Positions 47,127 to 55,864 of a stretch of DNA of 64,000 nucleotides are shown here, piece after piece. Source of the stretch: Clostridia bacterium (GTDB lineage Bacteria > Bacillota > Clostridia > TANB77 > CAG-508); the NCBI GenBank assembly GCA_017528085.1, contig JAFXPH010000006.1, positions 94,577 through 158,576 on the forward strand, written 5' to 3'. Under the pieces are notes generated by a model. It searched no databases and was not told the origin of the DNA. It saw only the letters and a program-made list of their open reading frames with translations. Every line of letters starts with the position of its first letter. Position 1 is the stretch's first letter. The position numbers and the translations under genes were made by a program.

Positions 47127-48143
47127 ATGAATTATGAAGAATTTTATAATAAAGTAAAAAATGAAATTCCAGAAAGCTATGATGAATATCAAACTGCTAA
47201 AAAATTAGAAATAGTTATGGCAGGAGAGTTCTCATTTGATGATAATTACAAGTATGGAACTAGAAAAGAAAAGTCAAAAATAATAGATGAAAGTAATGTA
47301 AGTCCTAAAATGACTTCAAGTGAAGTACAAGAATACTTAGATCACTTTTGTGAAAAAAGAGTAATGGTATGTATACCACTTGCTGCTATCTATATGATGA
47401 CTATCAAACGTTTAGCCTATGAAAGAAATTTAGATATTGCAGCATTTATGGCTCAACCAGGTGCAAGAGATCCACATAGACACGTAAATTTATTTAGATT
47501 TTCTACTGGAAAACCACTAGGATCTGTTGATGTTCAAAGAGATTTAACAAGAATTAAGCTTGGGATGCGTACTAAATATTTTGGCAATATGAAAGAAGAT
47601 GACTTAGTAGATACTGTTCTTACTGATGAGGATAATAAAAGAATAGATGAATCTATTGGATATCCTAAAGAAAAAATGTATGCTGAAGACAGATTCAAAC
47701 TATTTTATGAAAGTCTAGGAGCTCTTTCTGTAGAGAAAAAAAGAACTGAAATACTTGGCTTTATTAATAGAAATTATCAATTAGATAAACTAAATGCATC
47801 TTCGCTTAAACAACTATTCCTTTATACGTTTGGCAGAGTAGATGATCCTGGGTTTGACACTAAAATTGCTATGATGGAAAAAGATGGTGTTAAAAAGTAT
47901 AGTTCAATTTTAAGACTTGGAAACGATTATTATTCATATAACTTTGAAGAAAAGAAAGTAATGGCATGCTCTGCAGAAAAACTATTTAATGGTTTAGTTT
48001 CTGGAGAGATAACTTGGGCAGATGAACCTGAAAGAATAAATGCAGTTTCAAGAGAAAAAGGAAGAACTTTATTTAGTAGAATAAAAGAGATTGCTTTAGG
48101 AAAAAATAAAGCTCAAGATAAGGATGTAGAAGAAGAACGTTAA
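47127..48143 (+). CDS. Protein of unknown function, possible transglutaminase-like fold, leaderless
   Basis: 338 residues, no signal peptide. Cys82 (VCIPLAAIYMM), His117/His119 (DPHRHVNLF) and Asp135 (SVDVQRDLTRIK) come in the order and spacing of a transglutaminase-like triad, and 'DVQ.DL..i..G.rT..fG' also resembles that fold. This is a tentative reading. There is no ribosome-binding site before the ATG, and a TATAAT ends 10 bases upstream, so a leaderless mRNA is likely. The C-terminal tail is basic and polar. Confidence 0.6.
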   Translation: MNYEEFYNKVKNEIPESYDEYQTAKKLEIVMAGEFSFDDNYKYGTRKEKSKIIDESNVSPKMTSSEVQEYLDHFCEKRVMVCIPLAAIYMMTIKRLAYERNLDIAAFMAQPGARDPHRHVNLFRFSTGKPLGSVDVQRDLTRIKLGMRTKYFGNMKEDDLVDTVLTDEDNKRIDESIGYPKEKMYAEDRFKLFYESLGALSVEKKRTEILGFINRNYQLDKLNASSLKQLFLYTFGRVDDPGFDTKIAMMEKDGVKKYSSILRLGNDYYSYNFEEKKVMACSAEKLFNGLVSGEITWADEPERINAVSREKGRTLFSRIKEIALGKNKAQDKDVEEER

Positions 48144-48155
48144 TCACTTATAGTA

Positions 48156-48184
48156 TTGTATTTTTTAGTATTTAAGTGTATAAT
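48156..48184 (+). promoter_or_regulatory. Promoter of the LCP gene
   Basis: TTGTAT (48156-48161), a 17-base spacer, TATAAT (48179-48184). Confidence 0.7.
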
Positions 48185-48211
48185 AATTCAAATTCAAATT
48201 ATGAGGTGAAA

Positions 48212-49567
48212 ATGTCAAACAGATTAACTGACGAAAATAGAAGGGCTAAAGCTGGCAAAAGATTTAAAGAAAAAGAGAAAAAGACTAGAGCCGAACAAAT
48301 AATTGAACAAGTAAATGAACATTTAGATGAAGTTAAAATAGAAATAGATGATACAGATGAAGAAAATCTTTCAAAGAAAGATTTAAAAATTTTAAAGAAA
48401 AAACAGAAGAGAGAAGAAAAGTTAGCAAGAAAACTCGAAAAGAAAGAGAAGGCTAAAAAGTCTGTAGTCAGAAAAATTTTCAAGTTTTTACTTTTTGTAC
48501 TCCTAATCTATATTCTATTCTTCATATATAGACTTGGAAAGAACGATTGGAACTTTGGTAGAACATTTAATGAACAAGTATTAGGACCAAAAGATCCAGT
48601 TACTATTTTAGTTATGGGTGTAAGTGAGGACCTTGGTGGTGCACCACTTACTGATACTATGATGGTTATCGGATATAATCCTAATGAACAAAAAGCATAT
48701 GCGTTATCTGTTCCAAGAGACACATTTATAGGTAGTAGTGCAGAAACTGCTACAGGTTCTGATAAATTAAACTCTTTATATAAGAAGAGTCCAGAGAAAA
48801 CAATAGCCGCAATTGAAAAAATAACAGGTTTAGAAATAGATTATTATTGTGTTGTTCAAAACAAAGTAGTAAGAGATGTAGTTGATGCATTAGGTGCAGT
48901 TGAGTTTAATGTTCCTATTGATATGAACTATGATGATCCAACACAAAACTTACACATTCATTTGAAAAAAGGTATTCAAAGTATGAATGGTGAGCAAGTT
49001 GAACAACTATTAAGATTTAGACACAATAATGATGGTTCAAGCTATCCTGCTTCATATGGTGATAATGATATAGGAAGAATGAGAACTCAAAGAGAGTTCG
49101 TAAAGGAACTTCTAAAACAATGTATTAGATTCCAAAACGTTGGAAAGATAGTTGATTTAGCAACAGCATTCTTTAATAACGTGGATACAAATATGAACTT
49201 ATCTACAGCAGTATCATATATTCCATATGCTCTTCAATTCAATCCTGATGATTTAATTTCAGAGCAAATTCCAGGTGAGCCAGTATACTATAATGAAGTA
49301 TCATTTATTAGAGCTTTCCCAAAAGAAACACTTAAACTTGTTGGAAATTTAATAGAGCAAATTGGGCTTGAAGAAAAAGCAGAAGAGTTTAGAATTGAAC
49401 ATAAACTAATAAAGAAACCAACAAATACAACTAATACTACAGTAACTAACAAAACTACAAATACTGTGGTTAATAAAGTAACTAATACAACTAATACTAC
49501 TAATAAAACATCAAATACAGTTAATAAAGTTACCAATACAAGTTTATCAAATACAACAAAAAAATAG
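48212..49567 (+). CDS. LytR-CpsA-Psr family cell-wall phosphotransferase
   Basis: 451 residues from the ATG at 48212 (GAGGTG upstream), preferred to an upstream in-frame start that has no ribosome site. A long charged cytoplasmic coiled region (about 1-88) precedes one membrane helix (about 92-110) and the LCP domain. Conserved segments are LTDTMMVIGYNP, SVPRDTF and RFRHNNDG with the downstream DIGRMRTQREF. LCP enzymes attach anionic polymers or glycans to peptidoglycan. The last 50 residues are a Thr/Asn/Lys/Val low-complexity tail. Confidence 0.93.
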   Translation: MSNRLTDENRRAKAGKRFKEKEKKTRAEQIIEQVNEHLDEVKIEIDDTDEENLSKKDLKILKKKQKREEKLARKLEKKEKAKKSVVRKIFKFLLFVLLIYILFFIYRLGKNDWNFGRTFNEQVLGPKDPVTILVMGVSEDLGGAPLTDTMMVIGYNPNEQKAYALSVPRDTFIGSSAETATGSDKLNSLYKKSPEKTIAAIEKITGLEIDYYCVVQNKVVRDVVDALGAVEFNVPIDMNYDDPTQNLHIHLKKGIQSMNGEQVEQLLRFRHNNDGSSYPASYGDNDIGRMRTQREFVKELLKQCIRFQNVGKIVDLATAFFNNVDTNMNLSTAVSYIPYALQFNPDDLISEQIPGEPVYYNEVSFIRAFPKETLKLVGNLIEQIGLEEKAEEFRIEHKLIKKPTNTTNTTVTNKTTNTVVNKVTNTTNTTNKTSNTVNKVTNTSLSNTTKK

Positions 49568-49587
49568 GAATCTTAGATTCCTATTTT
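49561..49587. terminator. Bidirectional terminator between the LCP gene and folC
   Basis: A 12-bp stem AAAATAGGAATC / GATTCCTATTTT with loop TTA. The LCP stop TAG lies in the left arm and the folC stop lies in the loop (49573-49575). Confidence 0.92.
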
Positions 49588-50829
49588 TTTTATATGTTCA
49601 TATGTATAAAAACTTCCTACAATAAAGTTAATGGAGTCTTTATCTAAAATATGGCTAATATCATCTATAGAGCTTTCAAATGATTTAACCTCGGGATAGT
49701 TTTCTTTAGCATAAGACAAAAGTACATTTGCTTTTAAGAATTTATCTTTACATCCACTAGTGAAGAAAAACTCAGAATCTTTAAAGTTTGAAAGCAAAAG
49801 ATCTAAGATTTTTTTATAATCTTTAGTATCAATAATAGAAACTATAAATCTTTTCTTATCTCTTTTAAATATAGAGTTTATTGTCTCTATTAAGTTAGAA
49901 ATTGCATTTGGGTTATGAGCTCCATCAAAGATGACTAAAGGTTCTTTTTTTATAGTCTCAAATCTACCAGGATGCTTAATTTTTGAAAATGAATCTAGTA
50001 TAGTAGAATTACTTATCCTATAATTATAGTTCTTTAAAATTTGAAGTGATTCGAATGCGACTACAGCATTTTCAACTTGCTTTTTTCCCTTAAGATTTAG
50101 CTTGAAATCTAAGTCTTTATACTTGAAGTATTGGTAGTTTCTATCAAAAGAATAATCACTTATTTCGTTTGGATAAATTACTTTTAAATTGTTGCTTTTT
50201 TCCTTTGCTACTTTTTCAATAACGTAAGCTGCTTCTTGATCAAAAATAACAGAGTTAGAATTTTCTTTGATGATTCCTGCTTTTTGATAAGCAATTTCTT
50301 CTAAAGAATTTCCAAGTATATCCATATGATCGAATGCAATTGAACCAAAAACTGAAACAAGAGGATGAACTACATTTGTACAATCAAAAAGGCCTCCAAG
50401 ACCAACTTCTAAAATTACGATATCACAGTTCATATCTTTAAAGTACTTAATAGTACTTGCAGTTAGAAGTTCAAATCTTGTAAATTCTTTTGATTTTTCT
50501 TCTTTATATTTCTTTTCGAATTTTTTTAAATCTTTAATTAAATCTTTAATAGTTTCATCATCAATTGGCTCATCATTCACACATATTGAATCATTTGTAC
50601 TAATAAGGTGAGGAGTAACAAATTTTCCAACTTTGTAGCCAGAATCAATTAGGGCTCTATTTAAGTGTTCTGCTATACTTCCTTTACCATTTGTACCAGC
50701 AATATGAATAAATTTTAAATCCTTTTCAGGATTACCAAATTGCTTAAGCAAATATAAAGTACCATCTAAAGATGGCTCTTTATCAAATTGTTTGAAGCCT
50801 ATTAAATAATCATCAAATATATCTTTCAT
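49573..50829 (-). CDS. folC: Folylpolyglutamate synthase / dihydrofolate synthase
   Basis: A 418-residue Mur-ligase-type enzyme. The ATP site is HIAGTNGKGSIAEHL, then GKFVTPHL, EVGLGGLFDCTN, HPGRFE and FDGAHNPNAI. It adds glutamates to folate, which traps it in the cell. It is the last gene of the folT-ecfA-ecfT-folC operon, a sensible partner for a folate importer, and thus falls under the THF riboswitch. AAAAGGAGT precedes the ATG. Confidence 0.95.
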   Translation of the reverse strand: MKDIFDDYLIGFKQFDKEPSLDGTLYLLKQFGNPEKDLKFIHIAGTNGKGSIAEHLNRALIDSGYKVGKFVTPHLISTNDSICVNDEPIDDETIKDLIKDLKKFEKKYKEEKSKEFTRFELLTASTIKYFKDMNCDIVILEVGLGGLFDCTNVVHPLVSVFGSIAFDHMDILGNSLEEIAYQKAGIIKENSNSVIFDQEAAYVIEKVAKEKSNNLKVIYPNEISDYSFDRNYQYFKYKDLDFKLNLKGKKQVENAVVAFESLQILKNYNYRISNSTILDSFSKIKHPGRFETIKKEPLVIFDGAHNPNAISNLIETINSIFKRDKKRFIVSIIDTKDYKKILDLLLSNFKDSEFFFTSGCKDKFLKANVLLSYAKENYPEVKSFESSIDDISHILDKDSINFIVGSFYTYEHIKKIGI

Positions 50830-50841
50830 TAATACTCCTTT

Positions 50842-51411
50842 TTAAGTGTTATATCCTTTTGATATTAAGGAATAATTGATTTCATTTACTCTTTTAAAAA
50901 GTTTTGGAATTAAAACTTTTATACTATAATAGAAGCTTTTTAAGGAATATTCTCTGACTCCTTTTGAAGTTAAAGAATATCTTATCTCAGTAATTTCTTT
51001 AAGTAAAATTGGCAAAAAGTTAATAGCTAGATTAATACTAATTGTTATACTTTCTGTATCTACTTTAAATAACTTAAGAGGCATAAGTAGAATCATAAGG
51101 CCTTTAGTTAATCTATCAGTATTTAGGTAAGTAGATAGCACATATGTTATGTTTGCTATGGTTATTAATCTAAAACAAGTAATTAGATTATCTTTGATTT
51201 CAATATAGAATAGATTTATAACAAAGATAAGACTAACAAAGAATAAAGCAAACTTTAAATTAAATTTTATGATTTTGTAGAATCTATTTTTTAAAATGAT
51301 GTTAATGGTAATTATAAATAGCCATAAAACCATGAATGGGATAGGACTATTTATAGTAAAGATAAGAATACTAATTATAAAGTATAGAAGAATTATTATG
51401 AAGTTAATCAA
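50842..51411 (-). CDS. ecfT: ECF transporter transmembrane component (EcfT), short
   Basis: 189 residues with about five membrane helices. The coupling motifs that bind the ATPases appear near the C-terminus as two similar segments, RYSLTSKGVRE and NYSLISKGYN, matching the two A-R-G-type motifs of EcfT. It is shorter than usual (about 260). The start is a TTG at 51411 overlapping the ecfA stop by eight bases; the next Met is too far in. Confidence 0.85.
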   Translation of the reverse strand: MINFIIILLYFIISILIFTINSPIPFMVLWLFIITINIILKNRFYKIIKFNLKFALFFVSLIFVINLFYIEIKDNLITCFRLITIANITYVLSTYLNTDRLTKGLMILLMPLKLFKVDTESITISINLAINFLPILLKEITEIRYSLTSKGVREYSLKSFYYSIKVLIPKLFKRVNEINYSLISKGYNT

Positions 51412-52219
51412 ATTCTTCTAATACCTTTCTTATAATCTCATCGATATTTGTTGTATCTAGTTTTAAAGTTGGATTTTTCTTCTTAATTTCTACTAAAAGC
51501 TTAAAAAAGTAGTTCTTATCAAAGTTTAATTTTTCCATTAAATCATAATCATTTAAAAATTCTATTGTACCAATCTGGTTAATAATCTTTCCGTTTTCTA
51601 GTATTAAAATTTTATCTGAATACAATACTTCTGCTAGGTCGTGTGTAATAAGAACGATTGTCTTACCTTGCTTATTTAAGTCCTTTAAGATTCCTAAGAT
51701 TATTTGTTTTGATTCGGGATCTAGCATAGCTGTTGGTTCATCTAATACTAGGTAGTCTGTTCCTTGAACTAAGGAAGAGGCTATTACTATTTTTTGCTTT
51801 TGACCTAAAGATAGAGAGTTTATTTCAGCATCTTTAAAGTCTTCCATACCAACTAGTTTTAAGGCAGAATCAATAGCTTTATCAAAAGATTCTTCTGGTT
51901 TTTTTAGATTCTTTAAAATAAACTTAAGCTCTTCTGAAACAGTCTCAAATATAAGTTGATTTTCAGGATTTTGAAAAACAACAGATATTTTATTCCTTAA
52001 AGCTATAAAATCTTTTTTAGATTTTGTATCAATTTCATCTACTAAAATTGAACCCTTAGATGGTTTTTTAATACCAGTAAGTAGTCTAACTAAAGTAGAC
52101 TTCCCAGAACCATTTTTACCTATTATAGAAACAAAAGAACCTTTTTCAACTTCAAAACTTAAGTTTTCAATAAAGTATTTACCATCGTACTTATAAGAAA
52201 TGTTATCTACTTTAATCAT
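51404..52219 (-). CDS. ecfA: ECF transporter ATP-binding component
   Basis: 271 residues from the ATG at 52219 (GAGG upstream); a GTG four codons earlier is less likely. Walker A is GKNGSGKST, the Q loop is VFQNPENQL, the signature is LSLGQKQK, Walker B is YLVLDEPTAMLD, and the H loop is LITHD. Only one ATPase gene is present, so it would act as a homodimer. It overlaps both neighbours by eight bases. Confidence 0.94.
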   Translation of the reverse strand: MIKVDNISYKYDGKYFIENLSFEVEKGSFVSIIGKNGSGKSTLVRLLTGIKKPSKGSILVDEIDTKSKKDFIALRNKISVVFQNPENQLIFETVSEELKFILKNLKKPEESFDKAIDSALKLVGMEDFKDAEINSLSLGQKQKIVIASSLVQGTDYLVLDEPTAMLDPESKQIILGILKDLNKQGKTIVLITHDLAEVLYSDKILILENGKIINQIGTIEFLNDYDLMEKLNFDKNYFFKLLVEIKKKNPTLKLDTTNIDEIIRKVLEEFD

Positions 52220-52751
52220 CTTGTTCCTCACTTATTAAATACTTTTTAGCATTCTTAATGATAACCTTATTTAAGAAGAAACATGTTACAACTTGAATAG
52301 GTAGCATAATACATTTTGTGATGGCTCTAGATGAAATGATTGGTAAGAATGCTTTATTATATAGAATACTAATTACAAAACCTGTTAAAAAGATTTCTAT
52401 TATAGTAACCAATATTGAACTTATGATTATTCTTATTAAAAACTTTTTACCTTCATAGAAATTGTGGTTTTTTTCATATAAGAATAAGCCATAGATTAAA
52501 CCAATTAGTCCATAGATGATTGTAAATCCAGCAAAGTATGAACCAAAAGGAAATAGGGTAGCTCCAATTAGATCTGAAAGCACATAAATTAGCATAGAAT
52601 CTATTGGCCCAAGTAATATGGCTGCAATTATGATTGGTATGAAATTAAAACTTATTACTAGAATCTCAGTCTTTATAGAAATGAATCTGGAAAAGATAAT
52701 AGATAGAGCTAGTAATAGTCCAAATAAAATAACTCTTTTATTTTTAGACAT
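52212..52751 (-). CDS. folT: ECF transporter substrate-binding component, folate-specific
   Basis: 179 residues with about six membrane helices. RFISIKTEILVISFNFIPI and AILLGPIDSMLIYVLSDLIG fit the FolT group of S components. The start is the ATG at 52751; its AAGGGAG lies inside the 3' arm of the riboswitch terminator. Regulation by a THF riboswitch and linkage to folC support folate as substrate. Confidence 0.9.
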   Translation of the reverse strand: MSKNKRVILFGLLLALSIIFSRFISIKTEILVISFNFIPIIIAAILLGPIDSMLIYVLSDLIGATLFPFGSYFAGFTIIYGLIGLIYGLFLYEKNHNFYEGKKFLIRIIISSILVTIIEIFLTGFVISILYNKAFLPIISSRAITKCIMLPIQVVTCFFLNKVIIKNAKKYLISEEQDD

Positions 52752-52796
52752 AAAAAACTCCCTTCCATTATTTTTTCGCAACATAATGGAAGGGAG
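52752..52796 (-). terminator. Riboswitch-controlled terminator before folT
   Basis: On the minus strand a 14-bp stem (arms 52783-52796 and 52758-52771) is followed by T6. The folT ribosome site lies in its 3' arm. It competes with the antiterminator pairing 52790-52795 with 52807-52812 and 52777-52787 with 52815-52824. Confidence 0.9.
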
Positions 52797-52814
52797 TATA
52801 TAAACTTCCCTTGA

Positions 52815-52917
52815 ATTATTTGCGGAATGCGGAAAAATATAAGCGAACTATAATTCTTGGCTTACTAACAACTTCCCGTTTAGTAAGGCTTAACTATATT
52901 TTTCCTACTCAAATAAT
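52815..52917 (-). promoter_or_regulatory. Tetrahydrofolate (THF) riboswitch
   Basis: On the minus strand, a perfect 8-bp P1 (ATTATTTG / CAAATAAT, ends 52917 and 52815) encloses GAGTAGG, GTTAAG, CGGGAAGTTG and CCGCATTCCGC. These are the conserved THF-riboswitch blocks in order. The 3' strand of P1 is also part of the antiterminator, so ligand binding should free the terminator and shut off folT-ecfA-ecfT-folC. Confidence 0.9.
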
Positions 52918-52968
52918 GAATATATTTAAATATGAATTGAATATACAATAATGTATATTAAAAGTCAA

Positions 52969-55308
52969 CTATTTTAAAGTTACAACAGTAACGCCCATTT
53001 CGCCTTCAGTAAATGTACCATTTCTGAATGAATCTACATGAGGATTTGTTTTTAAATATTCTTGAATACCCTTTCTTAAAGCACCTGTTCCTTTACCATG
53101 AATGATTCTTATTGTTTTTAGGTGTGCTACAAAACAAGTATCTATGTACTTATCTATTTCATGAATAGCTTCTTCAACAGTATAGCCAAGTACATTTATT
53201 TCTGAAGAAATTTGTTTTGGAATAAACTCAGATTTGTTCTTGTTTACAGGTATTTCCTTTTTAGATGAAACTTTTACTAGTTCTAAATCTTCAAGTTTAA
53301 ATGTAGATTTTCCAAGAGGTAATTGAACTAGGATAGAAGATTCATCTTTAATTGAAAGAATTGTAGCATTTTGATTAATTGAAGTAACGAATACTTCTTG
53401 TCCAACAGAAATATCTTTAATACTTTCAATTTTATTTATAGGTTCTACTTTAGAATCTTTAATACCTAACTTATCTATCTTATCATTAAGTTTATTTCTT
53501 AATTTATTTGCATCTTTTGAATTTGTTTTGCTACTTTCTAATTCTTTAATTATTTGATTAGCGTCATCTTTAGCTTCAAGCAAAATATTTTGAGCTTGCT
53601 CTTTTGCTTTTCCAATAATATCTTTTTCTTTTAAATTTAAAGAAGAAAGTTTTTCTTCGTAAGATTCTTTAATCTCTTTTGATTTTTGATAATTTAAATC
53701 AATTTGCTCTTTTTCTTCTTCTATTAGTCTTTTCTCTTTATAGATGTTGTTTAATAGCTCTTCTATATTAATGTTTTCATTACTTATGAAATCTTTTGCA
53801 CGTAGAATAATGTTATCTGATATTCCAAGTTTTGAACTAATTGAAAATGCGTTGCTTGTTCCAGGAACACCAATTAATAATTTATATGTAGGAGATAATG
53901 TCTCTACATTAAACTCTACTGACGCATTTTTAAACCCTTCTGTAGTTAAAGCAAATTTTTTTATCTCAGGATAGTGAGTAGTAGATAAAGTTAAAATGTC
54001 TTCTCTTTTTAAATAATCTAAGATACTTATTCCAAGAGCCGCACCTTCAATTGGGTCAGTTCCAGATCCAAGTTCATCTAATAAAATTAAACTATCCTTT
54101 GTTGCATGATTAATAATATTTGATATATTGCTCATGTGTGATGAAAAAGTAGAAAGTGAACTTGTGATACTTTGTTCATCACCAATATCTGCATAAACTT
54201 TGTCAAAGAAGTATAAAGAACTTCCTTCTTTAGCTGGTATATTTAAACCAGACTCTGCCATAAGTGTTAAAATACCAGCAGTCTTAAGTACTACTGTCTT
54301 ACCACCTGTATTTGGCCCTGTTATTATTAAACTCTTATATTCATCACCTATGATAATTGAATTTCTTACGGCTGTTTCTTTATTTAAAAGTGGGTGATAT
54401 GCATTAAGTAGTTTTAATTCTTTTTTATCAGTTAATATTGGTTTTGTTCCATCAATTGAATTTGAATATTTTGCTTTTGCAAAAGTAAAATCGATTAAAC
54501 CAATTAGATTAACATTATTTTTGATGTTATCAATAATATCAAAGAATAGAGAAGTAAACTTTTGAAGTATTACTTCAATTTCAACTTGTTCTTCATTCTT
54601 TAAATTGTTTAAGTCATTATTTAAATCAAATACTGATAGAGGTTCTATAAAAACTGTTGAACCACTTTGACTCATGTCATGAATGAACCCTTTAATTTCT
54701 GATCTATATTCATTTTTAACAGGAAGAACATATCTTCCATTTCTAAAAGTTACTATAGGTTCTTGAACATATTTAGAATGAAGTAAAGATTGAAGCTTAT
54801 TTTTAATCTCTTGTTCTTTAGTTCTAATGTTCTTTCTTATTTGTGATAAATTCTTAGATGCTGTATCTAAAATAGTGTTATCATCTACAATATTAGTATA
54901 GATTGTAGATTCTATATTTTGATTTGAATACAAGTTGTTAAATATTCCTTCTAAAGATTCAAACTCACTCATATCGATTTCTTCTGATGAGTAGTATTCT
55001 TTAAGTAATCTAGAACATCTTAATATAGCAGCTAAATCACGTAGTTGTTCTGCATTTAAGAATTGAGAACTCTCTAACTTCTTTATATGAATAGTAATAT
55101 CTTTAATATCATAAATAGGTACATTTCCTTTTCTATAAATTAAAATAGAAGCTTCATTTGTTTGTTTTAATGCTTTTTCAGCTTCTTGTTTTGTAGAATA
55201 AGGAACAAGATTTTTAGACAAATCTTTACCCATGTATGTTATAGAAAGATTTTCTATTATTTCTAATATCTTATTAAATTCTAAAAGTTTTAAATATCTG
55301 TCTTCCAT
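52969..55308 (-). CDS. mutS2: MutS2 / RqcU
   Basis: 779 residues. The helical core is followed by the ATPase with GPNTGGKT (Walker A) and LLDELGSGTDPIEGA (Walker B), a long coiled coil (about 510-620) and a C-terminal Smr domain with VLGYTVEEAI and IIHGKGTGALRKGI. MutS2 splits collided ribosomes and curbs recombination. It is monocistronic, upstream of the folate operon on the same strand. GGAAAT precedes the ATG, a weak ribosome site. Confidence 0.96.
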   Translation of the reverse strand: MEDRYLKLLEFNKILEIIENLSITYMGKDLSKNLVPYSTKQEAEKALKQTNEASILIYRKGNVPIYDIKDITIHIKKLESSQFLNAEQLRDLAAILRCSRLLKEYYSSEEIDMSEFESLEGIFNNLYSNQNIESTIYTNIVDDNTILDTASKNLSQIRKNIRTKEQEIKNKLQSLLHSKYVQEPIVTFRNGRYVLPVKNEYRSEIKGFIHDMSQSGSTVFIEPLSVFDLNNDLNNLKNEEQVEIEVILQKFTSLFFDIIDNIKNNVNLIGLIDFTFAKAKYSNSIDGTKPILTDKKELKLLNAYHPLLNKETAVRNSIIIGDEYKSLIITGPNTGGKTVVLKTAGILTLMAESGLNIPAKEGSSLYFFDKVYADIGDEQSITSSLSTFSSHMSNISNIINHATKDSLILLDELGSGTDPIEGAALGISILDYLKREDILTLSTTHYPEIKKFALTTEGFKNASVEFNVETLSPTYKLLIGVPGTSNAFSISSKLGISDNIILRAKDFISNENINIEELLNNIYKEKRLIEEEKEQIDLNYQKSKEIKESYEEKLSSLNLKEKDIIGKAKEQAQNILLEAKDDANQIIKELESSKTNSKDANKLRNKLNDKIDKLGIKDSKVEPINKIESIKDISVGQEVFVTSINQNATILSIKDESSILVQLPLGKSTFKLEDLELVKVSSKKEIPVNKNKSEFIPKQISSEINVLGYTVEEAIHEIDKYIDTCFVAHLKTIRIIHGKGTGALRKGIQEYLKTNPHVDSFRNGTFTEGEMGVTVVTLK

Positions 55309-55428
55309 GTTATTTCCTTTTATAAATTAATCGTTAGTAGTATACCATAAATTTACATAAAAATAAAGCTTTATGAGGCTTCCAATTAAGAAAATAATAA
55401 AAAAGTATTAAAAATTAAAAATTTTTTA

Positions 55429-55457
55429 TTGACAAGAAATGGCTGATAGTTTATAAT
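55429..55457 (+). promoter_or_regulatory. Promoter of the tRNA-Met/tRNA-Tyr unit
   Basis: TTGACA (55429-55434), a 17-base spacer, TATAAT (55452-55457), fully consensus. Confidence 0.9.
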
Positions 55458-55477
55458 TAGTTATGCGTTGAGGGTAT

Positions 55478-55554
55478 CCGCCCTTAGCTCAGTTGGTCAG
55501 AGCAACCGGCTCATAACCGGTGGGTCCAAGGTTCGAATCCTTGAGGGCGGACCA
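55478..55554 (+). tRNA. tRNA with CAT anticodon (elongator Met or Ile2)
   Basis: A cloverleaf with acceptor CCGCCCT / AGGGCGG, A73 and encoded CCA. The anticodon loop CTCATAA gives CAT. The C1-G72 pair is matched, so it is not an initiator. Whether C34 becomes lysidine (Ile2) or stays C (Met) cannot be told from sequence alone. Confidence 0.9.
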
Positions 55555-55560
55555 ATGCAT

Positions 55561-55864
55561 GGGTAGGTGGTCGAGTGGTTAATGGCACCAGACTGTAAGC
55601 TTTAGCGAAAGCTTTAAATTGCAGCCCACATAAGTGATTATGTGGTGAACACCTTGCTAATTCGGGGAAGTCTTAACAGATAAGCTGATGATAATCCCGA
55701 GCTAGAAAATATTATTTTCGAGTGTAGAGACTTTATACAAGGTATCTCAAAAGAGATAAAGAGAAAGTCCAGACTACAAACGATTTAATCGGTAGTGAAA
55801 ACTATAGTGGTAAGAAATCTGGCGACGAGAGTCTACGATGGTTCGAATCCATCCCTGCCCACCA
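55561..55864 (+). tRNA. tRNA-Tyr (GTA) interrupted by a group I intron
   Basis: Exon 1 (55561-55596) and exon 2 (55815-55864) join to an 86-base class II tRNA. It has acceptor GGGTAGG / CCTGCCC, anticodon arm CCAGA-CTGTAAA-TCTGG, a long variable arm (CGACGAGAGTCTAC), T arm GATGG-TTCGAAT-CCATC, A73 and encoded CCA. The anticodon GTA and the long variable arm are diagnostic of bacterial tRNA-Tyr. The intron falls between U35 and A36, inside the anticodon. Confidence 0.93.
55597..55814 (+). ncRNA. Group I self-splicing intron in tRNA-Tyr (218 bases, no ORF)
   Basis: Exon 1 ends in U and the intron ends in G, as group I splicing demands. P1 pairs CTGTAA (55593-55598) with TTGCAG (55619-55624), with a G-U at the splice site. 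P2 is CCACATAA / TTATGTGG with a GTGA tetraloop. P3 is ACCTTG (55651-55656) / CAAGGT (55738-55743). P4 is TCGGG (55662-55666) / CCCGA (55696-55700). P7 is GACTTT (55729-55734) / AAAGTC (55764-55769), P8 ATCTC / GAGAT, P9 ACTAC / GTAGT. The R block GTGTAGAGACTTT is canonical. The small size and tRNA host suggest subgroup IC3. Confidence 0.93.

Noticed and set aside
49420..49560. Short AAT/ACT-rich repeats as a CRISPR array
   Set aside because: They encode the Thr/Asn-rich tail of the LCP protein, are irregular, and lack spacers.
55561..55864. Broken or pseudogene tRNA-Tyr
   Set aside because: Both exons form a perfect class II tRNA-Tyr and the insert has a full group I core with proper splice-site U and terminal G.
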